Assembly (NCBI GenBank): GCA_036872755.1 | Contig: JAVHNS010000003.1 | Location: 2,914,001 to 2,978,000, forward strand | Direction of reading: 5' to 3' | Source: Orbilia blumenaviensis | Taxonomy: Eukaryota; Ascomycota; Orbiliomycetes; Orbiliales; Orbiliaceae | Length of the DNA stretch: 64,000 nucleotides | Shown: in pieces, positions 1-11,614 of the stretch | Layout: every line of letters starts with the position of its first letter | How positions within the stretch are numbered: the first letter of the stretch is position 1 | The notes under the pieces: generated by a model | Database searches by the model: none | What the model was told of the DNA's origin: nothing | The model's input: only the letters and a program-made list of their open reading frames with translations | Made by a program: the position numbers and the translations under genes

Positions 1-1982
1 CTTTGCGAAGGCCTGGGGGCACCTGACGGCAGTTCACCCTGTGTGCCATTGGCACGTGTGAGAGTCGTCCGAGGAGGTGCCTCTGAGATGCTCCGTGCGT
101 GTCCATTCTGTGTCTCCCTCTGTCTCCTAAGGAAGGATGATCTATGGGTGAGAGTGTGGTCGGCTTCCGAGTTTTGCTCAGGTGTTTGGTATTGAGTATC
201 CTGTGACAATTCAACACCTCCGTACGAGTCATCAGAAACAATGGTCGAAGCATTGCTCTTAGTTGGTCGGGAAGAGGTGGTCGATGAATACTCATGAGCA
301 AGGTTCGATGACCGCCCACTATTTACCGAGTACTGCATCATCCGCGAACGCCTTCTCTCCTGTCGTGCTTGAGCGTCGAGCAAAGCCTGGCTTCGGGGTG
401 TACTTGACCTAGCCAGGTTAAGGAATGGGTCCTCTCCTCCATTTTGTGAGGCGGCTGTCCTCGATGACGTCAATGGACCTGGTGAGCTGGCAAAACTCCT
501 CTCTTCCTGAACGACCCTCTGGATATCCTTTAGTGTTGTGATTGTTGGCTCATCGTCTTCCACAGTTGCATTGTATTTGCCCGCAAATCCATTGTTGTGA
601 ACGCTGCCGTTTGATCGTGAATATTGTTCTGTTTCGTATGTCGTCATTGTTTCTACTTGGGGTTGTTGTGTCGGCGGTGACAGGTATTTGTCATCCACCT
701 CTATTGTGACAATCGCCTTACTATTATTACTGCTATCCTCTTCCAGGGGAGGGGGGTACTGAAAGTCTTCGACCTCGTCTTCCACAGACGGCCTCGGAGG
801 GGGTGGTTGCGGGGCCGGTGGAGGGGGAGGGATGGCAGGTGGAGGGGGGGGAGCGGCAGTCAAGGGGAGTTGTCTATATGCGAGCGATGGCGGAGGTGCA
901 TCGGCGGTCGCTATACCATTTGAACTAAACCGGGCGGGTGCTTTGGCTCGTCTAGGAGGTTGCGTTATCTGAATAGACGCGTTCTTGTCTAATTCTGCTT
1001 GTATCTGCGGAGGAATACCGGCTGAACTTGCCTCTGGGGGTGGAGGAGCAGATGGAGGAGTGGCAGATGACGGCACGGGGGGAGCAGGTGGAGGGGGGAT
1101 GGGGCTAGCGCTTGCGCGACTCGAGCGACTGGATGGCACAGATGCCGAGTCTGCACGCCTATGTGTAGGTTTAGGAACAGGAGGCTGGGATTTAGCCGCT
1201 GCAGATGATCTGCTGGCTGCAGGTGTCCTGGATGGAGACGAAGCAGTCCTCCGTCTAGTGGCAGAGGTAGTGGCGGTGGTTACAGATGTCCGGGCAGGTG
1301 ACGAGGCAGCCGCAGTAGTGCGTGATGTCCGGGATGAACTAAGAGTGGAAGTCCTGGAAGTCCTTGTGGTGGTGGTGGTGTTCGTGATCGCAGAATCAGG
1401 ACCTCTCCCCGTGGTAACCGATGGTCCGTCACTAGGTTTTCTAGAGTGTCTTGTGGGAGCAGGAGATGAGGAGGAAGATGAAGCAGAGCGCTGATGTAAG
1501 GGGTTAGTAGGCCGCGACCTGGTAGCAAAGTCGGCGGAGGGTGCGGAATGTCTTTTGCCAGGAACGACAGGCGGATTCACGGCGGATACGGTGGTGGAGC
1601 TGTCGTGCCTGCCGGAAACGGAATTGTTTGGGACCAAAGGAGAAACCGGAACGGATTGAGATTGAGAGAGACCAGAGGAATGCCGCTTGGTGGAAGTGAG
1701 CCGTCGGCGGGCGGACTGGGGCTGAGAAGCAGCGGCAGCGTCGTTATTGGCGGGTGATGTCGACGTGACCGAACCCTTGGACAGCAGGCGTTGATGTTGG
1801 AGTGTCGTCAAAGACGCTGCGGTTGGAGGAGCGGTTGTTGAAGAGGTTGAAAAGTTTCTGTTGGAGTTATTTCGGGTGGCTGTAGGAGCGGTGGTGGTTG
1901 TGGTAGCGGTACTGCCCACAGGAGTGCTGTTTGCCCGCTGATGGCCTCCTCCTCTTTCCCTCCTCCCTGCAACCGCCGCCAT
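1..1982 (-). CDS. Ser/Thr/Pro-rich hypothetical protein, N-terminal part (3' end beyond window)
   Basis: On the minus strand an ATG at 1982-1980 opens a frame that stays open for about 660 codons to the left edge, so the C-terminus is missing. The protein begins MAAVAGRRERGGG and is mostly low complexity: Thr/Ala/Ser-rich tracts over the first 300 residues, then polyproline clusters. A more ordered stretch follows, with acidic and charged segments and the motif EDPFLNLARS followed by a basic helix-like segment (QARQERRRSRMM). No catalytic domain is visible. The polyproline blocks could bind SH3, WW or profilin partners, as in cytoskeletal or polarity proteins, but this is inference. No intron is needed in the visible part. 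I do not recognise the family. Confidence 0.7.
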   Translation of the reverse strand, partial: MAAVAGRRERGGGHQRANSTPVGSTATTTTTAPTATRNNSNRNFSTSSTTAPPTAASLTTLQHQRLLSKGSVTSTSPANNDAAAASQPQSARRRLTSTKRHSSGLSQSQSVPVSPLVPNNSVSGRHDSSTTVSAVNPPVVPGKRHSAPSADFATRSRPTNPLHQRSASSSSSSPAPTRHSRKPSDGPSVTTGRGPDSAITNTTTTTRTSRTSTLSSSRTSRTTAAASSPARTSVTTATTSATRRRTASSPSRTPAASRSSAAAKSQPPVPKPTHRRADSASVPSSRSSRASASPIPPPPAPPVPSSATPPSAPPPPEASSAGIPPQIQAELDKNASIQITQPPRRAKAPARFSSNGIATADAPPPSLAYRQLPLTAAPPPPPAIPPPPPAPQPPPPRPSVEDEVEDFQYPPPLEEDSSNNSKAIVTIEVDDKYLSPPTQQPQVETMTTYETEQYSRSNGSVHNNGFAGKYNATVEDDEPTITTLKDIQRVVQEERSFASSPGPLTSSRTAASQNGGEDPFLNLARSSTPRSQALLDAQARQERRRSRMMQYSVNSGRSSNLAHEYSSTTSSRPTKSNASTIVSDDSYGGVELSQDTQYQTPEQNSEADHTLTHRSSFLRRQRETQNGHARSISEAPPRTTLTRANGTQGELPSGAPRPSQ

Positions 1983-4900
1983 AGTAATGTTTTTTTTGTT
2001 TTTCTATTTCGTGGAATCCCTTCACTTCTTTCGGGGGGGCCTTTTTTTTTTTCTTCTGGGGGCCTTTTGGGGCCCGTTTGAGTAGCAAAATAGTCGTAGT
2101 AAAAAAGATCGAACCGTCACATTATCCACCTCTTTGACCGCTAAGCAGGTATCCTTCCCTTTAAACCGATCTTAATCTTGAAGTCTGGCACACGAACTGT
2201 CTGTGAAATACTAGCAAGTGGCCCCCGATAATATAGCTTTCTTCAGGGATGTATCGCCTGTCTTGTTATTGCCTCCACGAAACCCTCGTGCATAAGTTCT
2301 TTCTGTGCTGCTTTAGGGGGTCGAAACTGATTTTTTTTGGGGCAGTCCCAAAATTGTCCGTCAACCCTTAGCCGTCAGGATGCGGTAGTCAGAAACGCGA
2401 CGAGCGAATCGAATCTGACGACTCTGGCCTTAAAGCGTGTGTCGGTAAGAAAAGAATAGAAAAGGGAGGCGACTAGCATGTAACAAACAAAACAATCAAA
2501 TGAAAAAAAGTGAATATGCAACTGCAACTTGCAGAAAACGCTGTAAGACTTGGGATTTTAGGACCTCGCTCTTTCTTCAAGGAAACTTTGTTTCTTTTCT
2601 CTCTTTTTTGTCTGGCTTCTCCTGCTTGTTTGTGCCAGTGGGTTTGGGGGGATAACGCCGCCTCGACCTTCTTGTGGTCCGACTTGTTGGATAGCCGAAA
2701 TTTCAATTTTTTTTGATGATGGTTCAAACACCCCGGCGCTGCTGTCTTCTGGAAAAAGGGTGCCTTTCCGTCGCTGCACACCCTCAGTAGACGCCTTTTC
2801 CCTGCTGCCTTCCAATCTACCTGCGAAATTCGACGTCCAAGGATATGCGAAATGGCCTTAGAACCCCGTGATTGGAAATCTTCCCACCCTCGTTCGATCT
2901 TTTTTGGTTCAACTCTCACAAGAATTCACGATATGATATGTCGAGGGTACACGAAGAACGAAAGCAAGGGTGTTTGTCAAGGGAGAGACAACCTCCCTTG
3001 CTTTGTCCCCTTGGCATATACACGTCGAGAAAAAACAAAAAGGTCCTCGTGTGGATCGGGATTCGCTCCGTCGGTGCCCTCGATACCAGAATTTCGGTCG
3101 ATTTGAATCCGGACTCCAGATCGCTGTAATGAGATGCTGTAGGATGCTGTAGGATGCGGTAGGATGCGTCTTTTGGATTCCGATGTCTTGAACCTGCTTG
3201 AGAGTCGACCCAAAGTTCTGGCTGTTGGTCGCTAAGACAAAAGGCCAACGGATAGATGCAGCAGGGTCGATCCTGGGGCCGTCCTCAAACTTCAAAAGGT
3301 CGGTACCTGTCGACACAAAAAAAAGATCCTTCTCGATTCCACGGTAGTGAGTGTGTCTCCAGATTCCGGAGGGAGCTAAAACTATCAGTTTTGTCTCTCT
3401 TTTTTCGCCCCTCCCCTAGTAAATATCCCCGCAATCCACAACTGTAAAAGAATATACCCAAGAAGCTGCCTTGTCTGGTTCCGGCTTGGGGTTTTTGTCG
3501 GGGAATATTTGTTCGATATCAGTTCCGATAATACCGGTCGACTGTCCACCAGTTTGTCGGGTTTTCCAAGCCAGGTCCAGCTGCCCGGTCGTCTTTCTAG
3601 AAAATTGTTCTTCCGGCAAAAGGCGTCCACTAAGAATACGAGAGAGCGATGTAATGTAATGTATGAAGTAGATGTCGCGAATGACAGCAGAGACATGTGG
3701 CCCATCCGAACATTAATATCTTCACAGCGGGTGGTTGGCGGAGTCGAGAAAGAGACCAGCACCACTTCGCTTAGTCACTCCTCAATCGTGCTTCTGCGGA
3801 CTTTGCCAATCACATCGTGAGTGTGGCCTTCAAGTCTGCGATTCTTTCCGGAGCCGTAACCAGCCATTTCCTGCGTGGTTCGATCGTGATTGGAGCCTTT
3901 TTTGCATATAATTGCAAACAGCCTCAATCAAAGCCTCTCCGTAAATTGATTGCGACAGTTTTGTGACATCCGTGAGACGGGCTAGCTGGTACCTACATAT
4001 ACGGGTCTGTTAGAGCTGTCCGGGAGCTATGCATGAGAATTGGGGATAAAATACCCGTTGATGATGAGCTGTCCTATATCAGGCTATGCTAAGATGGATG
4101 TCTTGTCGATGTGTGTATGCATATTACATATGTGAGTTCGAAGCTGCTATAGAAAAGCAGTGTTGTGTTGCGGCCTCAGATTCCAACGACATCGACAACA
4201 CAAGGAAAATGAGGACATGTCGTTCGAGGACTGGAGTCCCGTGACCCTTCTAAAGCCGCAAGATTGCTGTGCCTTTTTGCCTTTCGTTTAGCTATAAATT
4301 GATCCTTGTTGATATGCCAGAGATGGCACAGTTATCCCTCGCCTGTTCCATTCACATTCTTTGGCAATCCCCTTTCCATTTGGAGCCGAATCACGAATCA
4401 GAGTCAGCTTGTCACTATTAATAAGTGTTCCGCCACCCTTCCAGAACACCAATACTATATTTTCTTCCTATGTTTAACATGGGTGCCACGAGCAATACGT
4501 AATGGACGACTTGAGTCTCTGATTATAATTAATCACTGTCGTGCGCGTGGTTAAGAACTGTGATATACTTTCTCAAAGTAACCGCGATTAGGAATTAAGA
4601 AAAAGCATCAGGATACAGCAAGTAATATGCATATACGTAGACCACTTTAGAGACAATGGATCCGATCGGAACCGCCGGAACCATTAGGCCTTACTAAGGT
4701 CAATTGCATGTGTCATATTATAGTCTATAGCCGTACCAACTTCCCTAGCAGCCCTCTACCAATCGCATCTTGTATCCAGATGCGGACTGGCTGCCCGAAC
4801 TCAAAAACGTCTCATCGGGATCGGTATATCGATCGTGGTGCCACCAACATTGGAAGTTATATCCAACCGACATAATTATATAATATAATGTTAATTAACA

Positions 4901-7900
4901 CCAACGTGCAACAATCACTAAAAGTCCCTAAAATAGTCCTTCAACAAATCAATAAATTCTCAAAAGCGAAGTTTTTGTACTCAGTTGCAGCTGCCCCGGT
5001 CTACTTTTGCATGCAGACCCCTCGCTTATAACGTTCGCATAGGCAGGCTGCACCGAAGATCCATCTGACGCTAAATATAAGCTTATCCCAAGGTCGGCGA
5101 CCGTAGCGTTGCATTCCTCAGCCATTTTACTAACAAAAAAAAAAAGTGTGAAAGAGAAGTGTGACCTTCGTGGATACATGTCTTTTTTATACGATCATCC
5201 GCAACAAATGTTGCGAATGTGTGGGCATGTATGGTACGTTTCCGGGTTCGTCAGATCAACAGCCTCAAATTCTGTGTTGAATGTTGGAAAAAGTATAACC
5301 CCGGGCTGATATGATACCGATCTCATATATCGATATTAAGCAATACGAGAGGTCGTACGATACTAGCAAGATTGAGCATCTAACCCCCCCATGCCCCTAG
5401 ACGTGGAGCAGAATGCGAGTTTAAGCGTATGTATGTGCACCCCTCGGCATCACATCCCGCACCAAAGGAATACCCACATTGCATCGTAATTGATAACTTA
5501 GTTGAGCGAAACATAAAATTGCAAATGTCCTCTGCTGCCTAGAAATGTTTAAACGACGAACAAGCAAGCAATTGCAAGCAAAAGCATACATGAACACAAA
5601 AATGTGGGATTACACAGGACGAATCCATGGAAAACTCTATCGGCACGAATGTGGACTTTATATTCCTTATTCCTCAATGCACACTCGTACAAGGTCCCTG
5701 AAGCAAAGTAATCATCGGATTGCCGAGTTTCTGTGCTGAACAGGCATGTACGTGCATTGGTGCTGAAACTTGGGCATCGGCCGGGAACAGAGCCACAACC
5801 GGGGACACGTATCGATCCGATCTGCCTGCCTGCCTTGTGAATGTTTGGGGGTGGTGGTGTTTACATTGGGGGGTACCGAGTTTCGGCTGGCTAGGCTGGG
5901 GAGGTGATCTGTGAAAACGATACTGGGATATCTGGTAAGGGTGACGTTCAATTTGGATCTGGATCAAAGTTCCAGGTGTGATATATTGATATCTCATGTC
6001 GCGTCGACACAATGTTGTGAAATCCATCGAATCTTTTAATTTGAAGAAACAAGCCCATCGTCGAAGATTCTAGACACAATTGATACATTGTTGAATGTAT
6101 CAGATAGGAGATAAATAAATAAATAAATAAAATAAAATAAAAATTGCCGCGCACTGACGTATCATATAAATCACCGTATCGATAACCTTCCCCCCCACAG
6201 ATATTCAGGTACCCGTCCGCCTGTAATCTAACCTCAAATCAAGCAACCCCAGAAGCACGAAATCGCGGCTCTTTTCTGTAATAAAATTGCGTTGCAGGGC
6301 ACGTCAGTCGCCATGTCACCAACCAACGTTAGCCCTGTCAAACGGCACCGGCATCATCATGCGAGATTTCCAATCTAAACAATCCATCAACAATTATAAG
6401 TTCGTAATTTACCGTGCCGTTCGCTCCCTCCGTCATCTTATTGTGGTTTCTGAAACTTACAAGGGGCTTATTTTTCACAGAAAAATCAACGAAAAGGAAA
6501 AACAGAGAGAAGATCCAACATTGGGACGTTCGTGTTGGCAATTGGCAGGTTGGTGATGATGATGATGATGATGTGTGACGATTTCTTAGTTGGGCTCTTT
6601 GATACACACCCGTGCGGAAACAGTGATGAGAATCTGAAGCGTGCAGCTCCCGTATCCGATTCTTATCCCTTGATCAGTTGAGCCATTCGCTTAGCTTTAA
6701 CTTTAGATGCCTCTGCTTTTTTTGTGGAATCGTGGTCATCCATAAAAATGCAGAATCAATTCACTCTCCGTGCAACCGTAACACTAATCCCATCACTTCA
6801 TGCTGTACGATGGTCAGCTGGGATTAAATATTGAGATGAATTGCAATCAATTAAAGCGAGTTGAAGTCAACATAACTCAGTTGCACATATGGATTGTCGC
6901 CCCGGAAAACTTTCTTCTTCTTCAAAGAAATAGCGAACATTTCATAAAAGTTTAATGCTTTCTGTATTCGTCCCTGGATAACGGGAATCGCTATATTTGT
7001 GCTAAACATTCCAATTTCCCATATCCCTGGGAACGGGAAAGGGTTCGCTATGTGTAATTTCCTTGTGGGGGAAAAAGTATGTATAGCAAGTAGGATGTAA
7101 GTATGCACGTGTAGTATTATGTAGTAGACCTTGCGAGAAAGTCCGGCGTCGTGATCCAGGCTGTTATGTTTCAATTACCTGATGTTCTAGACGTATGATG
7201 CCTCAAGAACCATGAGTCGGTTTGGCCCTTCCTCAATGTCACGACCCCGCATGTCGGTTTGTTAATCCGAATTTTCCAGATCCGTTTTTGTTCGCTCCCA
7301 CATTGTGAGGCCGCTCAAAACACGATCTGCGGTGATAGCGTGGGCAAGAAGGCAAAAAATGTTCGAATAAGCAAATATAAGAATAGGAAACAAAAAGGTC
7401 TCCACAAAGCCCCTGATCGAGGGGAAAAGGGCTACGAGCTAGACCTAATCTAACATCCTGAAACCTGCAGCCTTCAAGGATTTGAAAGAAACCATCTGCA
7501 GCGAACTAAGCCGTTTTGGGAAAAGTACGAGTTCGATTCGAGAAAGATGTCGAAAAGGAAGAAAATTTGTGTGCAAGGGAGGTGTGCAACAAGAAGCTAG
7601 ACATATCTAAAAATAGTCCTGTCCATTTGGGTGTGAGCGAGAGAAACAAAGTTAACGTGATCTGGCGGTGTCATTGGCGGAGGGCCTTTTGACTTGAGAG
7701 ACAAGACAGGTCATCGTCTCGTGGGATAAGAAGGTTTCTCCCGGGAAGTTTTTCGCACGCTGGGTGGCAAGGTCATCTGGGAAGAAACAGAGGCAGCTTC
7801 TTGACCGGTGCGAAACGAAGATGATGTGCTTGTAAAAGTCATCGTCGGCATATTTTCGTATGTGCATGGGGGGCATATGGGGCGAGATTTATTCACAGGA

Positions 7901-8100
7901 AGGGAAGAGAAAAAAAAGGGCTTCCTTTCTCGAATGCAGAAAGCTCATGCCGTTTTGCAGAATGCATGCAGAGAAATGCAAGATGTCACTGGTGAACGTT
8001 TACCAGAGGATGCTTGCTCGGTTTCCACCCGCTGGACAATAGAAAAGTAAAGATGACAAGATCTCAGGACCAGGCCATGCCATCATGCCGAACGAAGAAA
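1983..8100. other. Gene-free stretch: 5' flank of the leftmost gene and intergenic DNA
   Basis: Only short, compositionally random ORFs on both strands; none has a recognisable domain or a convincing chain of splice sites. The first 120 bases next to the minus-strand gene are poly-T and G-rich tracts that would form its 5' leader. Simple repeats seen are a 10-bp tandem at 3133-3168, AAAT repeats at about 6112-6134 and GAT repeats at about 6553-6573. No RNA gene was recognised. Confidence 0.5.
3133..3168. repeat. 10-bp tandem repeat, about 3.5 copies
   Basis: The unit GATGCTGTAG is repeated twice, then occurs once with one change (GATGCGGTAG), then partially. It lies in noncoding DNA. It is a short minisatellite-like array with no coding context. 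Confidence 0.8.
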
Positions 8101-8159
8101 CGTTTTGCCCTTCGGCTGTATGCACGTATGCATGCCAGCGAAAAGAGATCCTGATGATG

Positions 8160-8194
<35 letters not shown>
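8160..8194. repeat. Poly-A tract of 35 bases
   Basis: An uninterrupted run of 35 A follows GATGATG and is followed by GGAAGAACAG. It could be a simple homopolymer or the tail of an old retroposed sequence. No target-site duplication or coding remnant is obvious, so simple sequence is the safer reading. Confidence 0.9.
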
Positions 8195-8196
<2 letters not shown>

Positions 8197-11100
8197 AAGA
8201 ACAGAGGGGTCACCTACCTACCTGCCTGCCGTTTCGTCTTTTTTGACAACCGACCCGGGAGGTCTCCCAGATCCGCCTGGCTGGAAGGACAAGATGCAGA
8301 AAGAAGCAGTGACAGCCGTGCTGGAACGTCTGGGATCAACCCACGGTCACGACGGAGGGCTCCCACCTTGGGCCTTGAGGGAACTCTCTTGGTTTCAAAC
8401 ATTCGTATGGACGGAGCACACAGAGGAGGTTTGCGACTTGGTTCGATTTCGATTGGGGGGCATGCTTTCGAGATAGGAAGCTGCCCATCTGCCCAGCGAC
8501 GACCATCCCGAGCATCTCCTCGGTCGATGTGTGTTCCGTAAGTTATGTGCTAGCAGTAGTGTCTGTTTGTGAATCTGTCTGTCTGTCTGTATGTCCTTAT
8601 GCCTTGTCTGTTAATTAGTGTACCAAGCGACCAGCCATTAGTAAGAAATCAACAGTGGGACGGGTGGTGGTTGATTGGACTGAGGTTGCGGTGCTGTTGG
8701 AAATCAAAGGCAGTCGGCCATCCCCCACAATTTGGCTGGCAGCCCAGCCTAATCAAATCTCTCAATCAACCCCAACCCACCTTTCAACTTCATTTCTTTC
8801 GAGACTAACTCACACCCACACCTCTAACCTCTAACTAACCTTCACACCACACGACATCATTACCTTCCTTCCCCCTCCCTCGGAATCCCGTCGGTACGTG
8901 TACCAGTCGACACTCAATATCTGTTCTGTCGAATCTCCTCTGTTCTGGCTTGCCGGTTTTCCATTCCCTTTCCTCTCGCTTGCCGTTCCACGACGTCCCC
9001 GTTCAGTTACACTGGAATCGTTTTTTTTTTCTGACACGTTAAATCCGCCCTTCCGTTCAACCAATTTTTTGTACCAGCGTCTGGTCTTCCGATTTTAGTT
9101 TTGGAGCAGAGGGAAGAGAGAAGGGAAGAGAACAAGAAAAAAAGAAAGGTCCTGGAGCGAGTCATACAACTGGTTTTTAAGAGTGCATAGAAAAACTGAG
9201 AATTGGGGAATTGGAGATCTGTTTGTGGAGACTACTATTGCTGCTACTACGACTGCACCGCCAACCTCCAGTTCGACAGGAAATATATTGGATATCAGGG
9301 TTATTTACGACACTTGTTACTTCGAAGAAAGAAAGAAAAAGTCACTCTATTTCCAAGTTGATTGCTGGCCGTTCAACAAACATTTTTCCAACATATTCGC
9401 AGGCGACGGGCACTTTACATTACGTTATATTCCCCGGAGTCCCAATTCTCGACACCTCACTTCGCAGCCACCGTCTCAGCCATAGTTGCTTGAAAGAGAG
9501 GTAGAAAACGGAAAACCTCAAAAGGGTGTGAGGAGAGCTCTGTTCCGTCAATCAAAGGAAGTGGCTTGGGAGGATATCCATCAACCTTCATCCAGTTTTT
9601 AGGAATACACCTGATCCAGGGAAAAAGAGAGGGTTCCTTGCATTTTCATCTGGATCCGGCAGTGTCGCCTTGTCTTTGATTACCATCTCCATCTCCATCC
9701 GTCAAAATATCCTTTTTATAGCACCGACAAGCTGTCCTTATTTTATATTGCAAGCGGTTGCTTCGGGTCTTAATTTACTGCATTCGCCGGACGACGACAA
9801 CGGCAACACATATTGCATACATTACATTCCTCCACGCTGCGACGGTAACAGTCTTGCTTTAACCACGTTCCAAGATTAGAACGCCGCACTCGCGTTGCTG
9901 CTTGTTACGACGTCGCCATTTCGGCAGGGAATAGGAAGATCTCGAAGCATAAATTTGGGTAAGTCACAGGGCGGAACTGCTCGCGAGGGTTGAAATTCTT
10001 TGCGCCTTCGACTGTTTGGGCTGCATTTCACCTCGATTTCACTTGGATTCGCATCGCGATTTCCGAAACGTCATGACACGGTGACTGACCTGCTGGGCCA
10101 CCAATTGCGCACTGATAGGAAACTGGAACGGAGCTTGTTTGCGGCGTATTAATACAGTTGCCGGTCCTCCAAAATATTCCATCATCAATTCGGCAGTACC
10201 GCACAACCCTTAGCTTTTATATCTTTGAAATATAGGCATCATCAAGGTGAGTTATAGTTTTCTTTGCCGCCGGCCAATAATTGGCCTGGTTGAACGAACC
10301 CTTTTCATTGGAGACAATCCCAATCCCCAATTTTACTGGCTCTGCCCATCTTGCGGTTATGTGTGGTGGTTTGCGCCAATCCCAGGCCTTGTTTCCCTAC
10401 CTGGCCTATCAGGCTGAGGAGGGTGGCTTAGAAATTTGGAACACCACTGCTATTCCGGTCTGTTCCTGGCCGGACTGCCTGCCGGTCGCTTCCCTTCTCG
10501 AACGAAAAAGAACAAAAAAAAAATCCCATCAGCTGAAGGAAAAGAAGAGAGAGAGAGATCGAGTTCTACATTGGTTTTTCTTTTAGTTTTTCTTTTAGTT
10601 TTTTTTTTAGTTTTTTTTTTTTTTTCCTTCTTTTCTGTGTCATGTTGGGATCCATTTGCGGCATCAGATAGATTCTGGTCGGGAAGAACCTCATCTTCGA
10701 GATCTCAGTTGGACCGAGGCTGGTGTCCAGGTAGCAGTCGCTTCAAGTACTTCGAATTTGAGTTACCGCTTCCTGGATGCTTGCTTGTATACTGGACCTT
10801 GGCTTTGGTTCTGGTGCTTCTCGGGCCCCAGCAAATGAGGTACCTCTCGGTGGGTGGGCGCTGCGCTAGCGTCTCGCCCGCTGACCCTGGCCCTCTTATC
10901 CTGATTTATTGGTCCCCCAGATTCTTAAAATAAATCATCGCGAAGAGGTTCCCAGTAAGGCAAATCGTCAGCAAATCGGTACTTTTTGCCTTTCACCACC
11001 CGCACTTACATGCCACTTCCTTCAATTCCTTTAACCTTTTTGTTCCATTTCGTCCTTCCCGAGATCCAATATAGATATTTGCCGTCTGCTGGTGACATAT

Positions 11101-11614
11101 TCAGCAGCGCAATCTATGCCAGCGTCCACTGCCCCGGGAGGAAAAGGACTACGCAATCTCGATCACTTTTCTTATTTTTTCCCTGCCCTTGGATTCTATT
11201 TCCATACCCATACCTTGCGCTTGCAACCCCGGGCCACAGGACATCCTCCTGTTAACGTTAAAAAAGTTGTTAACCAACTTGTACCCTTTGCGCAGAACTC
11301 CTACTACAAGGTTACATCTTCCTATTTTTTCTTATAATATACTCTCCGCATAACTCCCTCTGTCACAGGCACAGCGGGGCATGACCTGTCATTAAGGTAA
11401 ACGCTCGGCTACCTTCTTCGTCTACCTGCATGCATAGAACCAGAGCTTCCTCACCCTTCCCTAATTTCCCCTTCCCACTGGTGGCTCATATTTTGATTCT
11501 CTGTTTCTACTTGAGAGTGCTATCACACAGTCAATAATTTGTTACTGTATTGTTTCGTCTCTTCTTGCTTTGTCATTATAACGCTTTGCCAGTCCGGACC
11601 ACCTAACAAGGCTG
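8195..11614. other. Probable promoter and long spliced leader region of the MAPK phosphatase gene
   Basis: No gene recognised. The stretch is pyrimidine-rich and contains several good splice-like signals on the plus strand: GGTAAGT near 9958, an AG followed eleven bases later by GTGAGT near 10247, GGTAAACG near 11397, and CACAG near 11370. This would fit a long 5' untranslated leader with introns for the gene starting at 11615, but it is inference. A T-rich tandem (TAGTTTTTCTTT-like units) lies at about 10575-10626 and a TGTC repeat at about 8576-8594. Confidence 0.4.

Noticed and set aside
985..1494. 169-codon plus-strand frame rich in Gly/Ala/Val
   Set aside because: It is the antisense shadow of the Ser/Pro-rich minus-strand gene; its Gly/Val bias mirrors the Pro/Thr codons opposite.
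8105..8476. 123-codon frame with a poly-Lys run
   Set aside because: The Lys run is the 35-base poly-A tract, and the remainder has no domain-like pattern or splice context.
10436..10933. 165-codon frame with Leu/Phe/Val runs
   Set aside because: The hydrophobic part comes from a T-rich tandem tract and mimics membrane segments; it more likely belongs to the leader region of the phosphatase gene.
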